Positions 1 to 7,823 of a DNA stretch of 23,313 nt are shown one piece after another. Source of the stretch: CAYFJO01 sp964343305 (GTDB taxonomy: Bacteria; Planctomycetota; Planctomycetia; Pirellulales; Pirellulaceae); contig CAYFJO010000148.1 in assembly GCA_964343305.1 (NCBI GenBank), forward strand, positions 1 through 23,313, in the 5' to 3' direction. How positions within the stretch are numbered: the stretch's first letter is position 1; each line of letters begins with the position of its first letter. Both the position numbers and the translations under genes were made by a program. The notes under the pieces are model-generated. The model saw only the letters and a list, made by a program, of their open reading frames with translations, did no database searches and was not told the origin of the DNA.

Positions 1-74
1 TGTTATTTGTCGCCAAAGCCGTCGCCTGCCGGCTCGGCGTTAAACGATTTGCGGGAATAGAGCATCATGCCTAA
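1..74 (+). other. Possible 3' end of an upstream coding region
   Basis: Two plus-strand frames are open from the window edge. One stops with TAG at 58-60, six bases before the sulfatase start. The other stops with TAA at 72-74, overlapping that start by eight bases; its end reads roughly V-A-K-A-V-A-C-R-L-G-V-K-R-F-A-G-I-E-H-H-A. Either could be the tail of a gene cotranscribed with the sulfatase. Too little sequence is present to choose a frame or a family. Confidence 0.25.
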
Positions 75-1467
75 CAGGTCGCCTAATATTCTGTGGTATT
101 GCACGGATCAGCAGCGCTTCGACACGATTCGAGCGCTCGGCAATCCGCACGTCGTCACGCCGACGATCGACCAACTCGTTGCCGGCGGCGTTGCCTTTAC
201 GCATGCCTATTGCCAAAGCCCGATTTGCACTCCCAGCCGATCCAGTTTTCTCACCGGTCTTTATCCGTCGCGTGTGCACAACACTCGGAACGGCAACGAG
301 ACGTTTCCCGACTTTCCGCCTCTGATCACAAAACTGCTTGCCGACAGCGGCTACCAGTGCGGCAACATTGGCAAGTTTCACCTGCAAAGCGCCGGACATC
401 GCACGGAACCGCGCCTCGACGACGGTTTCAGTTATTGGAAGTTCAGTCACGCGCCGCGCGACGACTGGCAAGAAGGCCATCACTACGCCGAGTGGGTTCG
501 TGAGCGCGGCGGCAACCTCGACGAAATGCGCGACAGCGACGAACGCGTACCGCCAGAATGTCACCAAACAACTTGGGCCTCCGAGATGTCGATTGACTTC
601 ATTCGGCAGCGGCACGAGCGACCTTGGTTGTTGTGCGTCAACATCTACGATCCACACCCACCGTTCATTCCGCCGAAGGTTTACGCCGATCGATTCGATC
701 CGGCGAAGATGCCGGGCCCGTATTTCCGCGACAGCGACTTGGAGCAGCAAGCCAAGTTGAAAGACGTTGATTTCCAAGGTGAGGCACTGCCGCCCGCTGG
801 GCATGATACTCATCGAGCGCAAGCAAATTACTATGCGATGATCGCCCAAATCGACGATCAGTTTGCTCGGGTGTTAGATGTACTCGACGAAACGGGACAG
901 CGAGAGAACACCGTCATTATCTTTACATCCGATCATGGCGAAGCACTGGGCGATCACGGGTTGATTCAGAAAGGCTGCCGCTTCTACGAAGGATTGGTTC
1001 GCGTGCCGCTGATTTTCTCGTGGCCGGGGCATTTTCAAGCCGACGTCAAGAGCAACGCGCTCGTCGAGTTGCTAGACATGACGGCGACCATCGTCGAACT
1101 GGCCGGACTTGACCAGCCAGAGTACATGCAAGGGAAGAGCCTGACTCCGATCTTACGCGGCGACGCTTCACCAGATCACTTTCGTGATTCTGTTCGTTGC
1201 GAGTATTTCGATGCCCTCGATCCATACTTCACCGGTGGCACCGGCACTTTCGCAACCATGTATCGCAACCGACGATACAAACTGTCGGTCTACCACGGTC
1301 ATCATCTCGGCGAACTCTACGATCTGGAGAACGACCCTTGGGAGTTTGAAAACCTTTGGGATGACCCGCGGCACGAGAGTCTCAAAGCGGAGTTGATGTA
1401 CGCCAGCTTTGATTCGCACGTGCTGCAGACGACTGATGTGGGATCGCGTCGCATTGCCCCGATGTAA
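67..1467 (+). CDS. Type I sulfatase (alkaline-phosphatase superfamily), no visible signal peptide
   Basis: This 466-residue protein has the layout of formylglycine-dependent sulfatases, which hydrolyse sulfate esters. The signature C-T-P-S-R lies at residues 54-58, with Cys54 the predicted formylglycine. The N-terminal metal region is unusual: it reads C-T-D-Q-Q-R (12-17), the form seen in choline-sulfatase-like and related members, rather than the D-D pair of many arylsulfatases. The second metal site is S-D-H-G-E-A-L-G-D-H-G near residue 289. The C-terminus carries the usual E-L-Y-D-L-E-N-D-P-W-E segment. The chosen ATG has a GGGA-like sequence about 12 bases upstream. The protein begins directly with the catalytic fold (P-N-I-L-W-Y), so no export signal is visible. 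That suggests a cytoplasmic enzyme acting on imported sulfated sugars, or a start further upstream outside the visible context. It may be cotranscribed with an upstream gene. The exact substrate is unknown. Confidence 0.9.
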   Translation: MPNRSPNILWYCTDQQRFDTIRALGNPHVVTPTIDQLVAGGVAFTHAYCQSPICTPSRSSFLTGLYPSRVHNTRNGNETFPDFPPLITKLLADSGYQCGNIGKFHLQSAGHRTEPRLDDGFSYWKFSHAPRDDWQEGHHYAEWVRERGGNLDEMRDSDERVPPECHQTTWASEMSIDFIRQRHERPWLLCVNIYDPHPPFIPPKVYADRFDPAKMPGPYFRDSDLEQQAKLKDVDFQGEALPPAGHDTHRAQANYYAMIAQIDDQFARVLDVLDETGQRENTVIIFTSDHGEALGDHGLIQKGCRFYEGLVRVPLIFSWPGHFQADVKSNALVELLDMTATIVELAGLDQPEYMQGKSLTPILRGDASPDHFRDSVRCEYFDALDPYFTGGTGTFATMYRNRRYKLSVYHGHHLGELYDLENDPWEFENLWDDPRHESLKAELMYASFDSHVLQTTDVGSRRIAPM

Positions 1468-1482
1468 CGAGATCGGCACGAA

Positions 1483-1509
1483 AAAAGCCGAAGACTTACT
1501 TCGGCTTTT
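1483..1509. terminator. Bidirectional intrinsic terminator
   Basis: A perfect 11-bp stem (1483-1493 paired with 1499-1509) has a five-base loop. It starts with an A-run and ends with a T-run, so it has a U-tract on either strand. It sits between the convergent sulfatase and NarL-type regulator genes and can end both transcripts. Confidence 0.85.
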
Positions 1510-1536
1510 GTAACATTCATGTTGCAGCTTCGTGAG

Positions 1537-2169
1537 TTAAACGACGCCGCGCTTCACCGCCCAAACCGCCGCTTGGGTTCGATCCGTCACGTCGATCTTG
1601 CGCAAGATGTTTTGCACGTGCTCTTTGACCGTTTCGATGCTGATGCCCAGCGAGCGGCCGATTTCTCGATTGCTCAAGCCTAATGCGACGTGTCGCAGGA
1701 CTTGCATTTCGCGGTTGGTCAGTGGGATTTCGTGATCCGCGGGTTCGCGACGTTTGGCCATGGCCTCCTTGACACGGAACAGCATGCTGTCGCCCGCGGG
1801 AGAACTGCCGGTGGCGGCACGCTCGATGGCACCGATGATCGTGTCCCGAGGTGACCCCTTGAGAACATAGTCGGCAGCGCCCAACGCAACGCTGCGGGCA
1901 ATGTACGTTGGGTTGTCGTACGTCGACAGAACAACGACCCGTGTGTCCGGCGATTCGGAGCGAATCTTTTCCATTGCGAACAGCCCATCGCCGTTCGGCA
2001 TGCGAATGTCCATCAGCACCACGTCGGGCTGCGAACGAAGCGTTTCCTCAACGGCTTGTTCGCCACTTTCCGCCTCGGCAATGACTTCGATTTCCGAACC
2101 CTCAAACAGGCATTGAAGCCCACTACGGACAACTTCGTGATCGTCTGCAACTACGATTTTAATGCTCAT
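1537..2169 (-). CDS. NarL/FixJ-type response regulator with LuxR-type HTH
   Basis: This 210-residue two-component regulator has an N-terminal receiver domain (about residues 3-120) with the acidic pocket D9-D10 and phosphoacceptor D54 in L-M-D-I-R-M-P. The switch Thr/Ser lies in V-V-L-S-T-Y, and the conserved Lys in Y-V-L-K-G. The C-terminal GerE/LuxR helix-turn-helix is at about 147-205: L-T-N-R-E-M-Q-V-L, then G-L-S-N-R-E-I-G and T-V-K-E-H-V-Q-N-I-L-R-K. It is therefore a DNA-binding transcription factor controlled by phosphorylation. The start is supported by AGGAG eight bases upstream of the ATG. The gene stands alone, with no histidine kinase in view, so its signal and targets cannot be read from context. 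Confidence 0.93.
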   Translation of the reverse strand: MSIKIVVADDHEVVRSGLQCLFEGSEIEVIAEAESGEQAVEETLRSQPDVVLMDIRMPNGDGLFAMEKIRSESPDTRVVVLSTYDNPTYIARSVALGAADYVLKGSPRDTIIGAIERAATGSSPAGDSMLFRVKEAMAKRREPADHEIPLTNREMQVLRHVALGLSNREIGRSLGISIETVKEHVQNILRKIDVTDRTQAAVWAVKRGVV

Positions 2170-2638
2170 GTGGTACGCTCCTGATAGAAATCGGTTGTAA
2201 TCGAGCCACTTGACGCCTTCCGTGCAAACAAATCGTTCAGCAAACGTCTTTCGACTCTTGTAGCTGTACTACGTTACGCAGAATGTATGTGGGACTTCCA
2301 CTCCTTGTGCGACATTATCACCCCCAGAAGGGTCGAGTCATCGTTCACTTTAAACAGGATTGTAACTCCTGCCATCCCCTAAAACGGGTTGGTTGTCAGT
2401 TTATTGCGGCGGTTTTTTGAAAAAAATTGGCATAAACGGCAGGCGGCGGGATCTAGCCGCCCAGTTCTGAGTGCGCAAGCCGAAGATTTCATGCATCATT
2501 CTGATTTCAAGATTCGGCAATGCACAAGGTTCCCCTTTTGCAACCGTGCGACGTTGACTCTACGCAATGCGTGACCTAGATAAACTACACAGCCCGAACA
2601 TGATGGCTTTCTTCAACATTGGTTGAATGAGAATACGT
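2170..2638. other. Intergenic region with no gene recognised
   Basis: About 470 bases separate the two response-regulator genes. Only one short plus-strand reading frame of 61 codons occurs here, without a ribosome site or recognisable composition, and I do not call it. The region holds the 5' leader of the minus-strand regulator (AGGAG at 2178-2182 on the minus strand) and presumably the promoters of both regulators. I could not assign convincing -35/-10 or -24/-12 boxes. Confidence 0.5.
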
Positions 2639-2721
2639 GGTTCAAAAAGGGGTCAGGTGCCGTTTGTGCAAAGCACCTTTTGGGCCGTTCCGGCAAACGG
2701 TACCTGACCCCTTTTTGAACC
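2639..2721. repeat. Long-armed palindromic repeat (REP/MITE-like)
   Basis: Arms of 28 bases at 2639-2666 and 2694-2721 are reverse complements except for one position that can form a G-U pair. The first 20 bases, starting GGTTCAAAAAGGGGTCAGG, match perfectly. The 27-base centre holds two smaller hairpins: GTGC-AAA-GCAC at 2666-2676, and GCCG-TTC-CGGC at 2684-2694. Folded, this gives a long stem topped by two small stems. The GGGGTCAGGT core resembles palindromes that I recall as dispersed in planctomycete and other genomes, often near REP-associated tyrosine transposases. No transposase is present in this window. It lies 52 bases upstream of the sigma54-type regulator. Confidence 0.85.
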
Positions 2722-2773
2722 GCAAAACACAACCCGGTGCAGGGACGGACGCAGATAGAGGTTTTTTAAGCCG

Positions 2774-4162
2774 ATGAACAAAGGCTCGCTGCTCCTGGTC
2801 GACGATGACCGACACGTTTTGGATGCCATGGCCGAATGGCTGCGTGAACAGGGATACTCGGTTGATGAAACTTCGACTCGGCAAGCGGCCATCCAGGCCA
2901 TCGATGCCAAGGCCTACGATCTGGTCTTGTGCGACGTGCGGTTGGACGACGGTGACGGCTTCGAAGTTCTCGCGCACAGCCGAAAGCATCGCCCCAACAC
3001 CGTGGTCATCTTGATCACTGGATACGGCACCGTGGAAACCGGTATTGAAGCACTTCGCGAAGGCGCCTTCGATCTCCTCACCAAGCCGCTGATCGACGAA
3101 GAGTTGCTAATGTCGATCAACCGCGCCCTGTCTCAACGTCAGGTCATCGAAGAAAACAAACAACTCAAACAACAGCTCGACCTTCGCTTCGGGCTGGAAA
3201 ACATTGTCGGCCACGACCATCGAATGCTGCGTGTCTATGACATGATCGACAGCATTGCCGACACCAAGGCGACCGTGTTGATCACTGGCGAAAGCGGCAC
3301 TGGCAAATCGTTGATCGCACGAGCCATCCATCGCAAAAGCGAGCGTCGCGATGGCTCGTTCGTCGAAGTGGCTTGTGGTGCGTTGCCGGAGAATCTGCTC
3401 GAGAGCGAATTGTTTGGCCATGTCGCCGGTTCGTTCACTGGCGCGACAGTCGACAAAGTTGGAAAATTCATGCAAGCCGACGGGGGCTCGATTTTCCTTG
3501 ACGAGATCGGCACGGCTTCGGCCAGCATGCAGGTCAAAATGTTGCGTGTCTTACAGGAGTTCGAGTTCGAACAAGTCGGCGGAACAAAGACGTACAAAGT
3601 CGACTCGCGCGTTGTACTGGCCACCAACGAGAATCTCGAACGTGCCGTGGCCGAAGGACGATTTCGTCAGGACTTGTTCTACCGCATCAACGTGATCAAC
3701 ATCGAATTGCCATCACTGCGAGAACGCATTTCGGACATTCCGCTGCTGGCCCAACACTTTCTCAGTTCGGTCTGCGAGGACTCTGGCAAGAACGTGCAAG
3801 GGTTCACCGAAGAGGCCGTCGCCGCACTGCAACGCTACCGTTGGCCTGGTAACGTCCGCGAGTTACAGAACGTGGTCGAACGAGCGGTGTTGCTTGGCAA
3901 GGGCACAACGATCGGCGTCGAAGACCTGCCAACCATGATGTCCGACGGTCAACCCGCCGCCGTTCAATCCGTCGGTACGCGGACGTTGAAGGATGCTCTC
4001 TCGGGACCCGAACGACAAATCATCCTCGAAGTGCTCAAGTCCAACAATTGGAACCGCAACGCCACAGCCGACCAATTGGGCATCAACCGCACGACGCTCT
4101 ACAAAAAGATGAAACGGCTTGGCATCGACGAACCACGCGGCATGATTTTTCACCCCGTGTAG
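2774..4162 (+). CDS. NtrC-family sigma54-dependent response regulator
   Basis: The 462-residue protein has the full three-domain architecture. The receiver is at about 5-120, with D10-D12 and phosphoacceptor D54 in L-C-D-V-R-L. A sigma54-interaction AAA+ domain spans about 143-375. A Fis-type helix-turn-helix lies at about 410-450 (N-R-N-A-T-A-D-Q-L-G-I-N-R-T-T-L-Y-K-K). Walker A is G-E-S-G-T-G-K-S at 172-179, Walker B is S-I-F-L-D-E at about 239-244, and an R-x-D-L-F-Y-R-I arginine-finger region follows. The sigma54-contact loop reads G-S-F-T-G-A (219-224) instead of the common G-A-F-T-G-A, a conservative change that need not abolish function. It should activate sigma54 promoters by ATP hydrolysis once phosphorylated. 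No kinase or obvious sigma54 target promoter is adjacent. Confidence 0.95.
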   Translation: MNKGSLLLVDDDRHVLDAMAEWLREQGYSVDETSTRQAAIQAIDAKAYDLVLCDVRLDDGDGFEVLAHSRKHRPNTVVILITGYGTVETGIEALREGAFDLLTKPLIDEELLMSINRALSQRQVIEENKQLKQQLDLRFGLENIVGHDHRMLRVYDMIDSIADTKATVLITGESGTGKSLIARAIHRKSERRDGSFVEVACGALPENLLESELFGHVAGSFTGATVDKVGKFMQADGGSIFLDEIGTASASMQVKMLRVLQEFEFEQVGGTKTYKVDSRVVLATNENLERAVAEGRFRQDLFYRINVINIELPSLRERISDIPLLAQHFLSSVCEDSGKNVQGFTEEAVAALQRYRWPGNVRELQNVVERAVLLGKGTTIGVEDLPTMMSDGQPAAVQSVGTRTLKDALSGPERQIILEVLKSNNWNRNATADQLGINRTTLYKKMKRLGIDEPRGMIFHPV

Positions 4163-4242
4163 GCGCGTCAATTCTCGAAGTCCAGGAAGAGTAGGGCGTG
4201 TGTAGCAAGCCCTTGTGTTTCGTTGTGTTGCGCACGGCGTCG

Positions 4243-4279
4243 AAAAAAAAGACTCCCGAAGTCATCATCACTTCGGGAG
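4243..4279 (-). terminator. Intrinsic terminator of the small exported-protein gene
   Basis: A 10-bp perfect stem (4253-4262 with 4270-4279) has a seven-base loop. It is followed on the minus strand by eight consecutive U positions (the A-run at 4243-4250). It lies 45 bases beyond the stop codon of the minus-strand gene at 4325. Read on the plus strand the stem lacks a following U-run, so it is primarily a minus-strand terminator, though it also faces the end of the sigma54-regulator transcript. Confidence 0.85.
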
Positions 4280-4324
4280 CCTGCTTGGATTCCTCCGGCA
4301 CGGACTCGCCATGTTTGAAGAGTC

Positions 4325-4666
4325 TTAGTGCGTGTGCTTCGTTTGGAAGCCCATCTTCTTCAGCCACGCTTGCCACTTGTGAGCTTCTTCGTCCGTGTCG
4401 AACGACAGCGTGCGCCATTTCACTTGGCGATACTTCACATCGGTGTGGCCGTTGTGAGCATATTTTTGCACTTCGCAACCCAAGCTCTTCAACGTTTTGT
4501 AACGCGACTCGGCTGTCGATGCGGATTTGGTGTGGACGGTTTTCCACTGAGCCAGACGGAAGTCGACCGTCCATTTTTTTGCAGCGTGTGCGTTTTTCAC
4601 CGCGGCGTAAAAGACAACAGCCAGCAGTAAACCCGCTAGCAAACTAGAGAACACCTTCTTCGCCAT
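4325..4666 (-). CDS. Small exported or membrane-anchored hypothetical protein
   Basis: This 113-residue basic protein is not assigned to a family. It opens with M-A-K-K and a hydrophobic stretch (about residues 5-28) ending A-H-A-A-K-K. That is compatible with a cleaved signal peptide (Ala-x-Ala site) or a single membrane anchor. The remaining ~85 residues are rich in Lys, Trp, Tyr and His. They contain a single Cys in S-L-G-C-E-V, and a pattern T-D-E-E-A-H-K-W-Q-A-W-L-K-K-M-G-F that vaguely recalls SPOR-type peptidoglycan-binding repeats; that resemblance is only suggestive. The start is supported by AGGAG eight bases upstream. It follows the acyltransferase pair on the same strand after about 105 bases and ends at its own terminator, so it may be a separate transcript. 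Confidence 0.75.
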   Translation of the reverse strand: MAKKVFSSLLAGLLLAVVFYAAVKNAHAAKKWTVDFRLAQWKTVHTKSASTAESRYKTLKSLGCEVQKYAHNGHTDVKYRQVKWRTLSFDTDEEAHKWQAWLKKMGFQTKHTH

Positions 4667-4771
4667 CCTAACACTCCTTTGCAGTTTAGCGATTGTGGGC
4701 GAGAAATACCTTCTGATTTTCCCTATGGATTTCGGCAGTTGGCGGAGCTGAGGTTGAGAAAACTTTTCCGA

Positions 4772-5968
4772 TTAATCTCCATACAGATCCAGCGGCGAGA
4801 CAGAATTCTCTAGATCGATGTCAAGCTTGTCAGCGTCGACGTACGGCGCGAGGATGTGCGCGGTGGTTTCGCGGTTGGCCAACTGATTCACGATTCGTCC
4901 ATACAGTTTGTCCGAACCGTGGAACCAATCGACGAACTCCTCATCCGCTGCTTGCAATGAAGTTGGATCGGAAAGGTCCGCGAATACGGCACCATGGTTC
5001 TCGCAGACCCCTGACAGCGATCGCGGTGCTTGTGCCCAAAAATCCTTCGAATGAACGCTAGCTCGAAAGCGCTCCAGGACAAGCCGATCAACGGGCGGCA
5101 GGATCACGATCACTTGAATCCCATGTCGCTGGCATCGAGCGAGAAAGCTCTCACAGTCCACAAGATGGGACATGTGGATTCCGTTGCCGCGGTACTTCCC
5201 TCGTTCAAAACGCTCGAACCCCTCGGCACGGCGTGACTCCAGCGGCGGTGGGTTCGCGATGTACTGCGCATAGCGATAACTTCCGTCGTTGCGAAAGCCT
5301 CCCTGCCGATGGGCGCCGAGCAGCCGGCGTTGTGTTTGGGGGTCGCGGCGAGGACCAGAGAACCATGCTTCGTGAATTCGCGGATCTCGCCAAGCACTTT
5401 GAAGCAATTGAATCCGGTCCAGGAAGAACGCCATCTGTTTTTGGAGTTTCTTCTTGCCGTTGGACAGTGCTCGTCCGCCATGACGGTCCCAAAAGTCTTT
5501 CCATGAATCCGTTTCTGTTTTGTGAGACTGAAGCCACCACCAATCCACTCCGAGGATGACCATCTCGGGTTTCGCATCCGCCGCCACCATGGCATCGATG
5601 CAATCAATCGCTTCATGAAAACCGCGAACACCGCCGCCCACGTTGTAGAACTCGTGGGGCGCGAGCCGATTGAACATACGTCCCCGAAACTGCATCACGC
5701 GCGACGAACCCAACGCGACGACTCGCGGTTTGATTTCGCTGGATACGTCAATTTTCAAATGACTGGCGATGTCGAAATAGTTACTGGCCCACAGAATTGG
5801 TTCACGTGCGGCAACCTCCGCAACATCGCGCCCGGAGACAAACTCTCCGACGGACTTGAGCTGATGAATGTAGAAGGCCAGCAGCGGCATGGTCAAGACA
5901 ACGCACGAGCACGCAAACCAGCCACAGCTCGCCAGGAATCGCAAGTATGCCCGAGCATCGACGTTCAT
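4772..5968 (-). CDS. Membrane-anchored SGNH-like protein, probable partner of the MBOAT acyltransferase
   Basis: The 398-residue protein has one N-terminal transmembrane segment (about residues 11-35) followed by a large, presumably periplasmic domain. An SGNH-hydrolase-like first block occurs at A-L-G-S-S-R (85-90), with Ser88/Ser89 as candidate nucleophile. A D-W-F-H-G-S-D-K-L-Y-G segment near residue 345 supplies the Asp-x-x-His pair expected late in this fold, as in DltD/AlgJ/AlgX-type proteins. A predicted second block includes V-I-L-G-V-D-W-W-W. It follows the MBOAT gene by 15 bases on the same strand, with AGGAG upstream of its ATG. The context suggests that it transfers the acyl group delivered by the MBOAT protein to an extracytoplasmic polymer. 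The family assignment rests on motif and context and is not certain. Confidence 0.75.
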   Translation of the reverse strand: MNVDARAYLRFLASCGWFACSCVVLTMPLLAFYIHQLKSVGEFVSGRDVAEVAAREPILWASNYFDIASHLKIDVSSEIKPRVVALGSSRVMQFRGRMFNRLAPHEFYNVGGGVRGFHEAIDCIDAMVAADAKPEMVILGVDWWWLQSHKTETDSWKDFWDRHGGRALSNGKKKLQKQMAFFLDRIQLLQSAWRDPRIHEAWFSGPRRDPQTQRRLLGAHRQGGFRNDGSYRYAQYIANPPPLESRRAEGFERFERGKYRGNGIHMSHLVDCESFLARCQRHGIQVIVILPPVDRLVLERFRASVHSKDFWAQAPRSLSGVCENHGAVFADLSDPTSLQAADEEFVDWFHGSDKLYGRIVNQLANRETTAHILAPYVDADKLDIDLENSVSPLDLYGD

Positions 5969-5983
5969 CGTTGGTCCAGTCTC

Positions 5984-7381
5984 CTAGAATTGAAAATAAA
6001 GAAATGGGACACGGTCATACGATCCACAAAAAAACAGTGCCAGCAGGGCGGCATAGTAAAACGCATAGCGAGTCAATCGGGGCATGTAATCCATTTCCGC
6101 CAAGGTGCCGCGATTCCGTTGCAGTGCCTCCCAACCGATCACGGTCGCGATGGGTAACAGCAGCAACCAATTGGCGGACGCCATCACCAGGTTGGTCCCT
6201 GGTGCGAAACTCAGGACTCGTGTCAAAACCAACCACGCTTCCACCAACGACTCGGCCCGGAAGAAAATCCAAGTCAAGCAAATGAGATGAAAGCAAACGA
6301 CAACATTCATCACTGCTCCCAACTTCGCTCGCGACGAAAAAGGCTTGCCGAGAAAGTACAATCCGCCGTTGAGCATGCCCCACACCACAAAAGTCCAATT
6401 GGCACCATGCCACAAACCGCTGACGACAAACGTGACCATGATGTTGACGACCCGCCGAACGCGGCCAACGCGATTGCCGCCCAGCAGCGCGATGTAAACA
6501 TATTCGGAAAACCAGGACGATAGCGAAATGTGCCAACGCCCCCAGAATTCTTTCACCGACTGCGAAATGTAGGGTGAATCAAAGTTGCGATTCAGCCGCA
6601 CGCCAAACAACGCCGCCACGCCGATCGCGATGAACGAATACCCCGCAAAGTCGCCATAGATTTGAAACGCAAAGCAATACGTCGCAAACAACAACGATGG
6701 TCCCGCGTACAATGTCGGATCGGCATACGCGGCCGTGACGACCGCCGCCATGTTGTCAGCCAACACGCATTTCAACAGATAGCCAATCAGGATACATCGC
6801 ATTCCAAACACCGCCATCGCGGGATCAAAGCGACGGTCACGTGTCAATTCTGGCAACAAGTGCGTCGCCTTTTCGATCGGCCCGGCGACCAACTGCGGAA
6901 AGAACGCAACAAACAACATAAAGTCCGACAGTTTTTCGCAGACGGCGCACCGGCCACGATAAACGTCGATCGTGTAGCTCAACGTTTGAAACGTGTAAAA
7001 GCTAATGCCAACGGGCAACAGAATGTTCAACGTTGGCCAGTCCGGCGTCAGTCCCATCGCCGTAAAAACATGGGTAACGTTTTGCATGAAGAAATTGAAA
7101 TACTTGAACAGCGCAAGGATACCCAGATTGGCCACAAGGCTGGTCAACAGCAACGCCCGACGGTGTCTCAAGTTGTCCGTCCGACCGAGGCCGAGTCCGC
7201 ATGCGTAGTCCATCAGGCTGGACACCACAATCAGCGACAAGAAACGCCAATCCCACCAGCCGTAAAAAATGTAGCTGGCGATCAACAGAATGCGGTTGCG
7301 CCGAGCAAGCGTGGAGCTGAACCAATGCAGCGTCAATACGACAAACAGAAATAACGGAAAGATTAGGCTATTGAATAACAT
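5984..7381 (-). CDS. MBOAT-family membrane-bound O-acyltransferase (AlgI-like)
   Basis: This polytopic membrane protein (about 465 residues, around ten hydrophobic segments) belongs to the MBOAT/AlgI/DltB group, which passes acetyl or other acyl groups across the membrane to polysaccharides or teichoic acids. Diagnostic segments are L-L-P-V-G-I-S-F-Y-T-F-Q, F-F-P-Q-L-V-A-G-P-I, the E-F-W-G-R-W-H-I-S-L-S-S-W region, and the catalytic-His segment G-L-W-H-G-A-N-W, with His near residue 325. I place the start at the ATG at 7379-7381 (M-L-F-N-S-L-I-F-P-L-F-L), the canonical N-terminus of the family. A TTG ten codons upstream would also be in frame. Immediately downstream is an SGNH-like partner, typical of two-gene acetylation modules. 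The acceptor polymer is unknown. Confidence 0.93.
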   Translation of the reverse strand: MLFNSLIFPLFLFVVLTLHWFSSTLARRNRILLIASYIFYGWWDWRFLSLIVVSSLMDYACGLGLGRTDNLRHRRALLLTSLVANLGILALFKYFNFFMQNVTHVFTAMGLTPDWPTLNILLPVGISFYTFQTLSYTIDVYRGRCAVCEKLSDFMLFVAFFPQLVAGPIEKATHLLPELTRDRRFDPAMAVFGMRCILIGYLLKCVLADNMAAVVTAAYADPTLYAGPSLLFATYCFAFQIYGDFAGYSFIAIGVAALFGVRLNRNFDSPYISQSVKEFWGRWHISLSSWFSEYVYIALLGGNRVGRVRRVVNIMVTFVVSGLWHGANWTFVVWGMLNGGLYFLGKPFSSRAKLGAVMNVVVCFHLICLTWIFFRAESLVEAWLVLTRVLSFAPGTNLVMASANWLLLLPIATVIGWEALQRNRGTLAEMDYMPRLTRYAFYYAALLALFFCGSYDRVPFLYFQF

Positions 7382-7622
7382 TTCAATTTCCGCTGACAGA
7401 TGGTCCGGCAACTCAACGCCTGCTGAAGCTGAGCAAGCCTAGGATTTGAGCGGGAGAATAGCGTTTGCGGCGGCAGCGTCACAGACCGGAAATAGAAGGC
7501 GCTAGCGATGCATGCAATGGACGTGATTCGAATGAACCCCAACATCCTGTCCCATCGACCAGATGGCTCTCATTTCTTTGACATCACTCATCATGTTTGT
7601 TGTCAAAAAAGAATATGCGTAG

Positions 7623-7754
7623 CCGCAAGCTGCCAGCTTGCGGGAAGTGTCCTAATTCCGTGCAAGACTTCCGAAGTTTTCCGAAACTTCGGAAGTCTAA
7701 ATGGGCAAACTGGGACACTACCAGGTTGCGCATCGACAAGCTGGCAGGATGCGG
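7623..7754. repeat. Nested inverted-repeat element (MITE-like)
   Basis: Three concentric inverted repeats share one centre. Outer 18-base arms lie at 7623-7640 and 7737-7754 (16 of 18 positions complementary). A 7-base pair of arms, AGTGTCC/GGACACT, lies at 7646-7652 and 7713-7719. The core is a perfect 15-bp stem at 7665-7679 and 7684-7698 with a TCCG loop. The left outer arm is itself part of a 21-base palindrome (7623-7643). There is no reading frame inside. The symmetry suggests a miniature non-autonomous mobile element or a large structured RNA/DNA signal. It sits about 70 bases upstream of the Tat-protein gene, so its right edge is close to that gene's promoter region. Confidence 0.75.
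7665..7698. repeat. REP-like palindrome, copy 1 (core of the nested element)
   Basis: A perfect 15-bp inverted repeat, AGACTTCCGAAGTTT and its complement, is separated by four bases (TCCG). The arms are identical to those of the copy at 17604-17637; only the loop differs. Each arm contains the self-complementary core ACTTCCGAAGT. Confidence 0.9.
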
Positions 7755-7823
7755 AACGTGATATACTTGGAAGGAATTGTCCGTTTCTACAAGTTAGTTC
7801 TCCATACGTGAAAGAAACGATCG

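Noticed and set aside
2389..2574. 61-codon plus-strand frame between the two regulators
   Set aside because: Short, no ribosome site, low-information sequence; chance opening.
5522..6157. 211-codon plus-strand frame across the MBOAT/SGNH junction
   Set aside because: It is antisense to two well-supported genes and has no family features.
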